DNA from: Ascoidea asiatica
Lineage: Eukaryota > Ascomycota > Saccharomycetes > Ascoideales > Ascoideaceae
Direction: 5' to 3'
DNA: 64,000 nucleotides
NCBI GenBank assembly: GCA_001600695.1
Contig: BCKQ01000018.1
Coordinates: 102,518 to 166,517 of the forward strand
The notes below the pieces were generated by a model that was given only the letters and a program-made list of their open reading frames with translations, was not told the origin of the DNA and searched no databases. Made by a program: the position numbers and the translations under genes. Below are positions 1-10,007 of this stretch, piece after piece. Within the stretch, counting starts at the first letter, position 1. Every line of letters starts with the position of its first letter.

Positions 1-1447
1 TTTCTTTATTCAATTATATCTTGATAATATTTTTGACTCCTTATGTAGTTTTGACAAATATTTTACAATTTGTGATAAAATTGTTATAAGTTTAACAACA
101 ACTTCAGAAATTTTAAATTCAAATTACACTTATGATAATGATTATGTTAATCATGATTTGATTAATGATTTAAATGATTTTAATGATGATGATGATATTA
201 GCAATAGCAATTTTTTAAATAAAAATTTGAATAATCCAATCAATAATAATAATGAACTTAATTTTAACTTTAATTATTTGATAATTTACTTAAAAATTTA
301 TAAAAATCTTTATAATGCAACTTTCATGATAGATAGAGAAAACTTTCAAGTTATAAAAATTAAAAAATTTGATGATATATTGAATAAAAACTTTAATTTA
401 ATCAAAGAGGATTATGATCTTTATTTCAAATCAATTCAAAATCTTTCTCGATCAAACTCTGTTTCTTCTCAGAGTCAATCATATTCTCCAGAGGAATTCT
501 CAGGTTTAAAAAATAAAAGATCAAATTCTTCTTCTTTGAGAATAGTGAAAACTGATTCTAAAATATTTAACAATCAAAATAATAGTAGACCTACATTTCA
601 AGTTAAATTCAACTGTGATAATGAAAATGAAGAGGATAAATTATATGATGATAATCCCAAATACTCGGATTCGGATCATTTTCTTCATCATAATAGCAAA
701 ACATCTTCTCCTAAATTAGTTGAACTTCCTTTTGGAAATCCACATATGTATTTAAATTCAACCAATAATATTGATCCAGATATTTTAAACTTCAATGATC
801 TTATATTTCCTGTTCCTTTATCTTTAATAAATCTTTTAAATAAAATAACAAAATTGTGCAATCATAACAATTTTTTCAAAGCTAGAAAAATTCACCCTAG
901 AAATTTTCCAAGAATAGCTGCAGACTTTGAAGATCGATTGTTGAATTGGAAAATAAATTGGAACCTTTATTACTATAATGAAGAGCATTTAGAACCTCGA
1001 TTTTTTTCTTTGTACCATGAATTGATATATCATAATACAATGTCATTTTATTATTCTTTACTAACTTTATTTTATAGAATTATCAAAGGAACTCCTTCTA
1101 GCTTATTGGGAACATTTGTCAAACAATCTATTTTTCATTTAAAAAGAATATTTGAAATTAGAAATAAAACTTCTCAAAAAGATGGAAATCTTGTGTATTA
1201 CTTCAAACCGTTTTTCTTTCAAATTTTTATAATGAGTTCAGAAGCTAATTCTAAAGTTTTGCGTGATCAGTGTAAAGAACTATGGAAAGAATATGAGAGA
1301 TATGGTAATATAAATTTATTTTCCAAGCATTTTTTCAAAGCAAAAATGGTAATTTTTGAATGCTGGAGAGCTCAAGATGCAGGAGAAGAAGATAATTCAT
1401 GGGTCGATGTTGTAATCGATTGGAAAGTTGAATTATTTTTGATTTAG
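1..1447 (+). CDS. Fungal transcription factor, C-terminal part (5' end outside window)
   Basis: The frame is open from the left edge to TAG at 1445-1447, so the gene starts outside the window; there is no convincing ATG within the first 150 bases. The visible ~480 residues are Asn/Asp/Ser-rich at first. From about position 780 they become a helical, aromatic-rich region running through LYHELIYHN and LRDQCKELWKEYERYG to FECWRAQD close to the C-terminus. This architecture and C-terminal pattern resemble the regulatory domain of Zn2Cys6 fungal transcription factors (Fungal_trans_2 type, as in Lys14/Uga3-like proteins). The Cys6 DNA-binding domain would be N-terminal and is not in view, so the family call is an inference. 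The gene converges on NOC2 with only 138 bp between the stops. There is no in-frame CTG codon. The target pathway cannot be named. Confidence 0.6.
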   Translation, partial: FFIQLYLDNIFDSLCSFDKYFTICDKIVISLTTTSEILNSNYTYDNDYVNHDLINDLNDFNDDDDISNSNFLNKNLNNPINNNNELNFNFNYLIIYLKIYKNLYNATFMIDRENFQVIKIKKFDDILNKNFNLIKEDYDLYFKSIQNLSRSNSVSSQSQSYSPEEFSGLKNKRSNSSSLRIVKTDSKIFNNQNNSRPTFQVKFNCDNENEEDKLYDDNPKYSDSDHFLHHNSKTSSPKLVELPFGNPHMYLNSTNNIDPDILNFNDLIFPVPLSLINLLNKITKLCNHNNFFKARKIHPRNFPRIAADFEDRLLNWKINWNLYYYNEEHLEPRFFSLYHELIYHNTMSFYYSLLTLFYRIIKGTPSSLLGTFVKQSIFHLKRIFEIRNKTSQKDGNLVYYFKPFFFQIFIMSSEANSKVLRDQCKELWKEYERYGNINLFSKHFFKAKMVIFECWRAQDAGEEDNSWVDVVIDWKVELFLI

Positions 1448-1585
1448 GTTTTATATTCCTATTGAGAATTATTGAAAGATTTTTATAGTATTGTACAATA
1501 ATAAGCTAAATAAATATTTACGAATATATTGAATTAAAAAAATGCTTCACAAAATAAAGTTTGGTTATAAAGACCACTACTTCCA

Positions 1586-4333
1586 TTATTCTGTATCACT
1601 TAGATTAGAATCAGAATCACTTGCATCACTCATCTCAGAATCCTCTTCTTTTTCTTCTTTAATATCATCTACGTAATCTTTCATTTCAACATCCTCTTTA
1701 CTGGATCCTTTACCAAAAATATTTTCAACTTCTAGTTTCTTCTTATTTTTAAATTTAGAAGTTCCTTCAGTGGCAGCTATTTTTCTTTCTTCTTTCATTT
1801 CAAGTACTAAACTCTCTCTTATGATCTTTTCTTCTTCTTCCTGAATATCTTGTTGAATCATGAAAAATTTACCAATTGGAGTGTCATTTTTCTCGAAATC
1901 GACAAGATTTTTTAAATTAGAAATATTTCGCTTAGATACCACAATTTTTTCTCTCTTGTTTAATATAAATTTTGAGTTTTCCATTGATTTAGTGATTAAT
2001 TGACCTAAAGTTTTGGATAATTTTACATATCTTTTATTTTGACCATGTTTTTTTTGTAAATGTTTCTTGAAAGTTTTAAGTGAAATAACAATAAAAGAAG
2101 ATAATTCTGGAAATGATAAATTATCACTATAAACATAAAAAAATTTTAACAAAGTATACATGAAATTTTCAATTAAATAATTTTGAAAAGGTAAAGATTC
2201 AGAAATATTTAATGGAACTTTTAAACTATGTTCTAATCTTAATCTTTGATCAAGAGTTGACTTTCCACTATCTTTTGATTTTTTAATATTTTTATCAATT
2301 ATTTTACTATCTAAAACTTCATGAAGTAATGGATAAATTGGAATATATACATCTGTCTTTGAAGCTAAATCAATTAAAGTATTTAGTAAATGAAATCTTA
2401 ATGGGAAAAATTCAGCAGATCTATTCAATTTAACAGTACCAATAATTACTTGAATTAATGGATAACTTAATTCATTTAACAAATTTTTATCTTTATTATT
2501 TGAAATTGAATTTGAAGAAATTTGTAATAATTTACACCAAAAATCTAAAGCTTGAATAAATTGCCAATTATAAATTAATCTTAAACTTGCATCTTTAATT
2601 GAAACAGATTCATTATAGTTTTTTTTATTTCTAGAAGCATTTTCTTTAGTTGTATTTGTATGAGTTGAAATTGATTTAAGACAATTACGTAAATGAATTG
2701 CTAATTGTCTAATTGATTTATAACCAAAAGTATAAGATAATTGTGGATTTAAACTAAATAATTCAGCTAAACTATCTTTTAAAAATTCAATTAATTGAAA
2801 TTTTTTATAAGTTTGTAAAGAAGATTCTAAAGAAGTTGTTGGTAATTGAAAACATTTTTTTAAAAAAACTAAATATGATTGTTGAGTAATTTTTTCTAAT
2901 AAAATTGGATAATCTTTTGAAATATTTAAAATAAATGAAAATACAAGTACATTACTATTTAATTCACTTTTTAATATTGAATTTTGTTTTTTTTTATTTT
3001 CATCATTTAATTTTTTATTTTTAAAATGATTTTCAAATTCTTCATTATCTTCATCCTTAATATTTTCATCATCATGAGAAATATTATTTGATTGATTTGC
3101 CCATAAATTTATAATAGCATTAATTAATTTTTTTGTTTTAGTTTCAAATTTATGAGTATTAAATAAATAAGGTAATAAATCATAAATTGAAGATAAAATT
3201 AATAAAGTGAATTGATTATTAAGATTATTTAAATTTAAATTTATATCTTTTAATAAAGTAGTTAAAGATATGAAATGAATTGAGATAATTGAAATTAAAG
3301 ATTGAAAATTTGTTTTTGAATATTTTTTAGTTGTTGGTTTATGAGTTTTTGAATTTAATGGTAATAAATTTTTAATTGAAATTGGTAAATCTTTTAAAGT
3401 TAAAAGTAAAAGAGAATTAAAATTTTCAGGATCTGTGATAACATATTTATAAGAAGATAAATTATCTTTTTCTTGATCATTATCAGTTGAATTATTTACA
3501 ACAGCTTTAAAAGCAGAAATTATATTTCTAAATAATTTTATTGAAGGTTTTGAGGTTAATTCAATTTTCCATTGATTTATAATAGTTTTTGTAATTTCAG
3601 TTTGTTGTAAGATTTCATCTTTTGGTTCTTTGGAACTAGTTATTTTAGAAGAAGTTTCTTCACTTGATTCATTATCTGAGTCTACTTCAGAATCAGATTT
3701 AGAATCTAATTCAGGTATATCCTCATCATTATCAATTTCTTCGGAATCAGACTCAGACTCGGACTCAGATTCAGATTCATCATCTAAGTCTGAATCTTCT
3801 TTTTTGCTTTTAGTTTTCTTAGTGGGTTTTTTAGTTTCCTTAGAAACTTTTTTTGTTTTCTTATTAAGTTTTGCTTTTTCTTCTTCTTCTTCTTCTTCTT
3901 TTTTTAAAGTAGCTTCAAGTTTTGCAAAAATATCTTCATCAAAATCATCATGTTCACCTTCTTCATCACTAGAATCATCTTCGAGTTCTTCAAGATCTTT
4001 TTCAGTTATAGGAGTATCATCATCGTCATCATTTTTCTTCTTTTTGGATTTTGATTTTGAATTTGAATTTGAATCTTTATTTGTTTTTTTTAAGACATCA
4101 AAATCTTCATCATCATAATCTTTATCAATTAATTCATGATCATTATCATGTTTTTTAAACTTTGATTTTTCTTCATCTTTTGAATCCTTTAAATAATCTT
4201 TTGTAATTGTAGATTTATTACTTCTTTGTTGAACTAATTGATTATGTTTTTTAACATGTTTTCTATGTTCAAGAGTTTTCTTCAATAATTTTGAATTGAA
4301 TTTTTTAGTTGACTTTGCTGCTTTTTTACCCAT
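1586..4333 (-). CDS. NOC2: Nucleolar complex protein 2 (ribosomal 60S subunit export)
   Basis: A 915-residue protein starting at ATG 4331-4333. Noc2 binds Noc1 and Noc3 in the nucleolus and nucleoplasm and accompanies 66S pre-ribosomes during 60S maturation. The N-terminus is very basic (MGKKAAKSTKKF...), as expected for nucleolar targeting. It is followed by long acidic and Lys-rich runs (about residues 50-235) and then by a helical repeat region. The conserved Noc2 core is clear at about residues 600-850, with RSAEFFPLRFHLLNTL, IYPLLHEVLDS and a later helical segment running into the KREKIVVSKRN region. It is longer than the ~710-residue S. cerevisiae protein because of the acidic linkers. 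The acid-rich C-terminus ends in ...SDSNLSDTE. I saw no in-frame CTG. The gene is divergent from SHO1 across a 1.3 kb intergenic region. Confidence 0.93.
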   Translation of the reverse strand: MGKKAAKSTKKFNSKLLKKTLEHRKHVKKHNQLVQQRSNKSTITKDYLKDSKDEEKSKFKKHDNDHELIDKDYDDEDFDVLKKTNKDSNSNSKSKSKKKKNDDDDDTPITEKDLEELEDDSSDEEGEHDDFDEDIFAKLEATLKKEEEEEEEKAKLNKKTKKVSKETKKPTKKTKSKKEDSDLDDESESESESESDSEEIDNDEDIPELDSKSDSEVDSDNESSEETSSKITSSKEPKDEILQQTEITKTIINQWKIELTSKPSIKLFRNIISAFKAVVNNSTDNDQEKDNLSSYKYVITDPENFNSLLLLTLKDLPISIKNLLPLNSKTHKPTTKKYSKTNFQSLISIISIHFISLTTLLKDINLNLNNLNNQFTLLILSSIYDLLPYLFNTHKFETKTKKLINAIINLWANQSNNISHDDENIKDEDNEEFENHFKNKKLNDENKKKQNSILKSELNSNVLVFSFILNISKDYPILLEKITQQSYLVFLKKCFQLPTTSLESSLQTYKKFQLIEFLKDSLAELFSLNPQLSYTFGYKSIRQLAIHLRNCLKSISTHTNTTKENASRNKKNYNESVSIKDASLRLIYNWQFIQALDFWCKLLQISSNSISNNKDKNLLNELSYPLIQVIIGTVKLNRSAEFFPLRFHLLNTLIDLASKTDVYIPIYPLLHEVLDSKIIDKNIKKSKDSGKSTLDQRLRLEHSLKVPLNISESLPFQNYLIENFMYTLLKFFYVYSDNLSFPELSSFIVISLKTFKKHLQKKHGQNKRYVKLSKTLGQLITKSMENSKFILNKREKIVVSKRNISNLKNLVDFEKNDTPIGKFFMIQQDIQEEEEKIIRESLVLEMKEERKIAATEGTSKFKNKKKLEVENIFGKGSSKEDVEMKDYVDDIKEEKEEDSEMSDASDSDSNLSDTE

Positions 4334-5654
4334 TTTTTTTTCTAAAGTAATCTGTAGTAACTAATTGTTGGATAATGAAATGTCTTCAGATTCTGGATAT
4401 CAAACACTTTTCAGTAGAAATAACAAATGAAATATATCAAATGAGAAAAGAAATGCTTACATTTTCAAAGCAGGTGAAAAGAAAAAAAAATAAATTGAAA
4501 CCCAAAAATTGAATACAAAAAAAAAATATTTTTCACATGTATCTAAATGCAGAAAGGTGTATTTGAAGGTACTTTGAGGTATACACCACTGTTATGGAAC
4601 AGTCATGTGACTATTGCCCTAAATCTGGATTATATTTAGGTCGCATTTATAAAATACTAGGGACATCAGTTTGATCTAGCCGTGATTGAAGTGTTGAACT
4701 CTGGAACGGGAAAAAGCCAGAATCTAAGGTTTTGGCGGTTGGTTTTAGGTGGAAGGTTTTATTTACAATTGTTTGTTTCAGGCAGTGCCTGTGCAAGAAC
4801 TTTTTGCTGAATGTGGACTCTTTTTCTGTTTTCACCTGAGAATCTTCTTGCAAAGGTGAATTCCAAATCAAAACCACGTAAATCCAGATAAAACAAGGTA
4901 AAACCAGCCAACTTTGAATAAATGAATTGAAATTAAAAAGACTATTAATATTCTAATTAGACTCTAAAGTGTTAATATTATTAAGAAAATAATATTGGAA
5001 ATAAGAATATCAACAAAATATTATTGATTTGTTGTGTGAGAGATTGATCACTTATTGAAAAACGAAGTAACTTTTATTTCATTTATTTCATTATTATTAT
5101 TTTTTTGATCTCCAGAATATTAGAAATTTATAAGGTGGAAAACTAATAACTAATATTGAACTTAGGTAAATTATATTGACATTTAATCAATAAGCCATCT
5201 AAAATTATTTGATTCAGTTGAAGAAGTTAAATTTTTTTCACTGTCTTTTATAATTTATCATATATTTAATATTCTACGGTAAAATATTGTAATAATAAAC
5301 AAAAAAAATATCTATTTAACAACTACATCATTCCAAATTATAAAATAAAATATCATCAACCAAATATTTATACTCATCATAGCCTTAATCTAAATCTGAT
5401 TCTAAATCTAAATCAAATCTGAATCAAAACACATCAAATCAAATCAAATAAGATCACATTCAATTTCAATAAAATCAATCACTTTCATTATCAATTGATA
5501 TAATTAATTATTTATAATCATTAGTAACAAATCTTTTAAGAAAACTTACTTAACTTAATCCCAATTTTCTATTCATTCATTTATTCTTTTAATATCTTAG
5601 ATTAAAATTAATGAGATTAATTAAATTTTAAAAATATATTCATAAATAAATTTA
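4334..5654. other. NOC2-SHO1 divergent intergenic region
   Basis: A 1.3 kb shared upstream region of two divergent genes. It holds a GC-richer island at about 4550-4890 in otherwise very AT-rich DNA; the 76-codon minus-strand ORF there is unsupported. Position 4604-4611 reads CATGTGAC on the plus strand, which is GTCACATG on the other strand and fits the yeast Cbf1-type RTCACRTG site. The last 300 bases before SHO1 are low-complexity AT with repeated AAATCTAAATC-like words. Confidence 0.5.
4604..4611 (-). promoter_or_regulatory. Possible Cbf1-type E-box in the NOC2/SHO1 promoter
   Basis: The minus strand reads GTCACATG, matching RTCACRTG, inside the GC-richer island about 270 bp upstream of NOC2. 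It is a motif match only. An 8-bp site occurs by chance, but its position in the promoter island makes it worth marking. Confidence 0.3.
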
Positions 5655-6914
5655 ATGTCATTATTCGAAGAAAAAAATTATTTTTCAAATATCAATTCAA
5701 ATCCAATTTCTTTATCAAGTTCAAATCATAGTAAAAACAACAACAATAATAACAATAATATAAATAATAACATCAATTATAACAATAACAATACTAATAA
5801 TAGAATAAAAATGTCAGATAATCCATATAATTTAAATAATCATTCATTTGATTTATCTTATTTAACAACTGATCCATTTGCAATTTCAACTTTATCTTTA
5901 GCATTTATTTCATGGCTAATAGCAATTGCAGGTTCAATTGCAACTGCTTTAGATACAAGTTTTCCAAGATTCACATGGTGGGGTTTAGCTTTTGAATTTT
6001 TATTATTAATAATATTAACATTATTTTATTGTTTTAATTTAATTGATAATTATAGAATTTTTATTTCTTCTTCATTTGCAATTGCATTTTTATATACAAC
6101 AAATTCTGTTAATAATGTTTTATTCTTAGGTGATGGAGGTTCAAAAGTTGCTTGCTCAAGTGCTGGTGTAATATTATTATCAATGATAAATATAATCTTA
6201 GTTTTTTATTTTGGTTCTGATAATTTTTCACCAATTAATCAATGGATTGATGCATATTCTTTACGAAGACAAAATTTAGCTTTTATTAATAATAATATTA
6301 ATATGAATATGAATTTAATGAATGCAAATAATAATATCAATAATAATAATAATATGAATAATATGAATAATATGAATAATATGAATATAAATAATAATCA
6401 AAATATGGGAAATAATAATTTATCATCATCATATAATGGTAATGGAAATTTGAATAATATTAATAGTAATAATATGCAAAGATATACTGATTTTTCAAAT
6501 GAATTTCATGATTTAACAAGAGGTAATTCAACAAGATCACATCAATCAAAATTTATGAGTGGAGCAGGTGTAAATAGTTTAAGTGGATTTGAAAAAACTT
6601 CAGCTTCACCAAATTTATTAAATAATAATATAAGTAATAATAATAATACATTTATAAATGATGATAATAATAATAATAATATTATAAATGATAAACTCAA
6701 TGATAATAATCTTGAAGATGAAGAAGAAACTTATCCATATAAAGCAAAAGCATTATATAATTATGATGCTAATCCTGATGATGTCAATGAAATAAGTTTC
6801 AAAAAAGGTGAAATATTACAAGTTAATGATATTCAAGGTAGATGGTGGCAAGCAAAAAGAGAAAATGGTGAAGTTGGAATTTGTCCAAGTAATTATGTTG
6901 AATTAATTTCATAA
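5655..6914 (+). CDS. SHO1: SHO1 osmosensor adaptor (four TM segments plus C-terminal SH3)
   Basis: A 419-residue homologue of the plasma-membrane adaptor that links osmotic stress and polarity cues to Ste11-Pbs2-Hog1. It begins with an Asn-rich tail (residues 1-55). A second ATG at 5811 (MSDNPYNLNN) would give a start closer to family length, so either start is possible. Four membrane helices lie at about 76-98, 107-128, 134-150 and 165-187, with the family-typical DPFAIST, FPRFTWWG, LFYCF and YRIF around them. A long Asn/Met-rich linker (210-350) follows. The SH3 domain at residues 360-419 has ALYNYDA, GRWWQAKRENGE and PSNYVELIS. In S. cerevisiae this SH3 binds a proline motif in Pbs2. The AAT-rich linker is microsatellite-like and probably varies between strains. 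No in-frame CTG codon. Confidence 0.95.
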   Translation: MSLFEEKNYFSNINSNPISLSSSNHSKNNNNNNNNINNNINYNNNNTNNRIKMSDNPYNLNNHSFDLSYLTTDPFAISTLSLAFISWLIAIAGSIATALDTSFPRFTWWGLAFEFLLLIILTLFYCFNLIDNYRIFISSSFAIAFLYTTNSVNNVLFLGDGGSKVACSSAGVILLSMINIILVFYFGSDNFSPINQWIDAYSLRRQNLAFINNNINMNMNLMNANNNINNNNNMNNMNNMNNMNINNNQNMGNNNLSSSYNGNGNLNNINSNNMQRYTDFSNEFHDLTRGNSTRSHQSKFMSGAGVNSLSGFEKTSASPNLLNNNISNNNNTFINDDNNNNNIINDKLNDNNLEDEEETYPYKAKALYNYDANPDDVNEISFKKGEILQVNDIQGRWWQAKRENGEVGICPSNYVELIS

Positions 6915-7022
6915 TTTTAAAAATTTCAGTAATTGATATGTATTAATTCATAACTACTACAAAAATAAAAAAAATAACCTTTTTTTCTGTCAAAACTTTT
7001 TTATATTATTATTATTATCTAC

Positions 7023-7024
<2 letters not shown>

Positions 7025-7068
<44 letters not shown>

Positions 7069-7072
7069 TACT
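7025..7072. repeat. ATT/TTA trinucleotide microsatellite
   Basis: About 48 bases of nearly uninterrupted TTA repeats downstream of SHO1. It is simple-sequence DNA and probably polymorphic in length. Confidence 0.8.
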
Positions 7073-8178
7073 ATTTGTTTTATTCTCTTTAAGTTTTCTT
7101 GGGGTAAATTTTGCTGTTATATGAGATTCATTTCTAAATCTATTTTTTTTTTTTGTTAGCTTGTTTTTTTTAAGCTTTTATTTTTATTAACTTTTTTTAT
7201 TTTTATAAATTTCTATTATTAAAATATTACTACTGTTATCAAATATCAATTATCAAATATTAAATAATCCTATCAAGTTAAATTTCAAATTCAATCAGTT
7301 CCTTGAAATTTCAGTTTTGTTTATAATCATTTTATTGATTTAAAATTTTATTAACTGATTCAATGTCATTCAATTCTTTTTCAACTTCACCTCTATTTTT
7401 TCTCTTTTGAATAACTTGATATAGTGTGTAATATATATATATGAAATTAAATGCATACATTTATATTACAACTATAACTAATTTTTTATATAAATACTTT
7501 AATTGACAATTTTTTTATTTGGAACTCTATACAATACTGACATTTGCTGGACTCGAACCGAAAAAGTCAGCCCATTTCCGGACAAAATCAGCTGATATTT
7601 TTAGATTTTTTATTTCCGAGGTCTTCAAGATTTAAGTTCACTTAAAGACATCAGAGTACAGACTTTAGAATTTCCACACCATCTCCCGGCGTTGAACAAA
7701 ACTCAAATTTCCACGTGCTTCTCGGAGATTGCGGATACTCATTTCATCTAGAACGTGACATTGCTTTTTGCTTTTTCCGTTAATTCTGCCTAATTCGCCC
7801 CGGTTCCAGAATCTAGCCAGTTTCAGTGTGTTTTCTAGCCGGTTTCCATTTGCCTCGATTGCCTTCCACAGCAAAAGCACTCTGAAGAATTCTCGTGACT
7901 TGAACAATAAATCTCAGTTATTACCGTACGGGTGATTTCTTTTACCTTTAGTACAAAATCAATTTTGATCTCAATTTCAACTTCTTTGCTTAATTTTTAA
8001 ATTTTAGTACTAAGAAGCAATAGAAAATAGCATTGATAATACTGTCTTTATCCTATCAATTACCAATTAATATATATATATTTATGAATGTTATTGAATT
8101 TTACAATTAAAGTTGCTTTATAAATGTTCTTGAAAGAAAATTTTGGTATAAATTCTCTGATAAATACTGATATCAATA

Positions 8179-8198
8179 TTTTTTTTTTTTTTTTTTTT
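8179..8198 (+). promoter_or_regulatory. Poly(dT) tract, 20 bases, upstream of the 8286 gene
   Basis: An uninterrupted T20 begins about 107 bp before the ATG. Poly(dA:dT) tracts of this kind exclude nucleosomes in yeast promoters; that role is inferred from position. Confidence 0.45.
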
Positions 8199-8285
8199 CG
8201 AATTCAAATTTAAATCTAAATTCAAATCTTTGAATCAAATATATCATCCACTCAAAATTTAAATTCACCATAAAATTCTCAATCA

Positions 8286-10007
8286 ATGGAATCCCCAGAA
8301 TTACCAAATGTTGATTTTGAATTTCATCTTAAATCAACTTTACAATTTTATGCTTCTCCATTTGGTTTAACTTCAATTTGGTGTAATGTTCCAGATAATA
8401 ATTTTGTTGGAATTGGTGCAACTTTAACTAGATTTACAGGTTCAATTAATGGTACTCTTTTTTTCAACAATTTAGACTCTTTCAAATCAAACAAATATAA
8501 ACTTTGTGCATCAAGAGATGACAATGATAATTTAAGAATTGATTTTTTTACAATTAGTTCAGTTTCTTCTGAATTTACTGAAAGTTTAAATAAATTAGTT
8601 GATAAAAGTAAAGAAAAAGCAAATCAAGAAAATGAAGAAGCAAAAAGAAAAGCAGGAGAAGATTCAAAGGGAAAAGAAAAAGCAAATCCAATGGAAAATC
8701 CAATTGGTGAAGGTGAAGAAAAACATCAAGAATTAGAAAAAGGAAAAAATATTGAAATTGATAATAAAAATAATCAAAATTCAAATCCAATTGATTCTTC
8801 TTCCCCCTTTGATCAGAATTCAAATAATCCTCCTTTAATTTCTTCTTCAAATCCAAATACAAATATAATTGATAAATCTATTCATTTAAAAAAAAATAAA
8901 GATTCAAATCCAATTAATACCCCATTTTCTTCAAAAGCTTCAAATGTTTCAAATGCTTCTTCACCTTTTAATACTTCAACTTCAACTCCAAGTCCAAATT
9001 CAGAATCTGGTACAAATTTTTCAAGTAATATTTCAAATACTAATTCCAATGCAAACTCAAATATTAACACAAATATAAAAGTTGATACAAATTTAAATTC
9101 AAATTCAAATACTAATACTAATACAAATACTTCTCCAGCTGATTCTTCTAATTGTTTTCAAGATTCAAACCCAATGAATCCAAATGATAATAAATCTGGT
9201 ACTATTAATGGTAGTAATATAGAAATTCCATCTTTAGTTTTTATTTCTAGTGGAATTTCAAATTTATCAACAACCGCTGCATTTAGTGATCCTGATTCGA
9301 ATATTGAGGAGCTTTTACAAGATTTTACCTTAGATGAAGAATTAAGTTATCCAGCAGGTTTTAAATCTTATTTTAATCTTGAAGATCCAAAAAATATTGA
9401 TAGTGAAGGAGAAGAAGAGGTTTTTGTTGAATCTGATGATGATAATAATAAAGGAGTTGGTAAAGATAAGAAAGGGGAAATGAAAAAGAAATCTAAAACA
9501 ATTTTGAAGAAAAAAGTTTACTTAATTGAACCATTTGTTGGATCTTTAGTTTTTGAAAATAGTCCCGTTGCTGATGGTATTGTATTAACCGAAAGAGCTT
9601 TACAAAATTTACCTGAAGAAGATGATGAAGAAGAATTTGAAAGTTCAAGATTTATGAGAGAAAGTACCTTCATTAATCCAAATATTAATCCAAATATTGA
9701 TCCAAATATTGATCCAAATATTAATCCAAATATTGATCCTAATATCAATCCTAATATTAATTCTAGTATTAATCCTAATGTTAATGTAAGTCCAAATACA
9801 TCTCAAAATTCAAATTTTAGGTCAAATACAAATACAAATACGAATACAAATTCAAATCCTAATTCAAATTTTACTTCAATTTCAAGTTCAAACTCATATT
9901 TAAATAATGGACAATATTCAAATTCTTTTAATTTAAATCCAAATTATGATGAAAATTCTAATTATTTATCAGATTCAGATATAAAACGTTCTAGATTTAG
10001 TCAATAA
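8286..10007 (+). CDS. Unrecognised Asn/Ser-rich protein with a conserved-looking N-terminal domain
   Basis: A 573-residue protein with its ATG just after a CAATCA context. I do not recognise it. Residues 1-100 look folded and beta-rich, with FHLKSTLQFYASPFGLTSIW and LTRFTGSINGTLFF. A highly charged segment (about 105-160) and a long Asn/Ser/Thr-rich stretch follow. A second conserved-looking segment (about 315-460) holds DFTLDEELSYPAGFKSYFNL, a Lys-rich patch (KKGEMKKKSKTILKKK) and LIEPFVGSLVFENSP. Residues ~460-505 are a degenerate 4-residue repeat (NPNI/DPNI) from a 12-bp DNA repeat. The acidic patches and basic KKK segment would suit a nuclear protein, but no function can be assigned. No in-frame CTG. 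Confidence 0.8.
   Translation: MESPELPNVDFEFHLKSTLQFYASPFGLTSIWCNVPDNNFVGIGATLTRFTGSINGTLFFNNLDSFKSNKYKLCASRDDNDNLRIDFFTISSVSSEFTESLNKLVDKSKEKANQENEEAKRKAGEDSKGKEKANPMENPIGEGEEKHQELEKGKNIEIDNKNNQNSNPIDSSSPFDQNSNNPPLISSSNPNTNIIDKSIHLKKNKDSNPINTPFSSKASNVSNASSPFNTSTSTPSPNSESGTNFSSNISNTNSNANSNINTNIKVDTNLNSNSNTNTNTNTSPADSSNCFQDSNPMNPNDNKSGTINGSNIEIPSLVFISSGISNLSTTAAFSDPDSNIEELLQDFTLDEELSYPAGFKSYFNLEDPKNIDSEGEEEVFVESDDDNNKGVGKDKKGEMKKKSKTILKKKVYLIEPFVGSLVFENSPVADGIVLTERALQNLPEEDDEEEFESSRFMRESTFINPNINPNIDPNIDPNINPNIDPNINPNINSSINPNVNVSPNTSQNSNFRSNTNTNTNTNSNPNSNFTSISSSNSYLNNGQYSNSFNLNPNYDENSNYLSDSDIKRSRFSQ
9673..9785 (+). repeat. 12-bp coding tandem repeat (Asn-Pro-Asn-Ile)
   Basis: About nine imperfect copies of a 12-bp unit encode NPNI or DPNI near the C-terminus of the 8286-10007 protein. 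Copies differ mainly at the Asn/Asp codon and at synonymous positions, so the array expanded by slippage or unequal exchange and then drifted. Confidence 0.75.

Larger units (their letters stand above)
6915..8285. other. Intergenic region with ATT microsatellite, GC-richer island, CACGTG and poly-T
   Basis: This is 1.37 kb between SHO1 and the next gene. It contains a TTA/ATT trinucleotide tract at about 7025-7072, a short TA run near 7430, and a GC-richer island at about 7540-7920 that includes a CACGTG palindrome at 7712-7717. There is a run of 20 Ts at 8179-8198, about 90 bp before the next ATG, which is typical of a yeast poly(dA:dT) promoter element. The ORF on the minus strand at 7665-7907 has no recognisable features. 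Confidence 0.5.

Noticed and set aside
3630-4118. 162-codon Ser-rich plus-strand ORF
   Set aside because: It is the antisense of the Glu/Asp/Lys-rich part of NOC2. Acidic codons read backwards give Ser/Phe/Leu runs.
4647-4877. 76-codon minus-strand ORF upstream of NOC2
   Set aside because: No recognisable features and no conserved-looking composition; it lies in the shared promoter island.
7540-7620. tRNA-like T-arm (GGTTCGAGTCC on the minus strand)
   Set aside because: The flanking bases do not form a T-stem, and no A box, anticodon arm or acceptor stem could be placed.
8575-9748. Minus-strand ORFs opposite the 8286-10007 gene
   Set aside because: They are low-complexity shadows of Asn/Lys/Pro-rich codons on the plus strand, with no domain.
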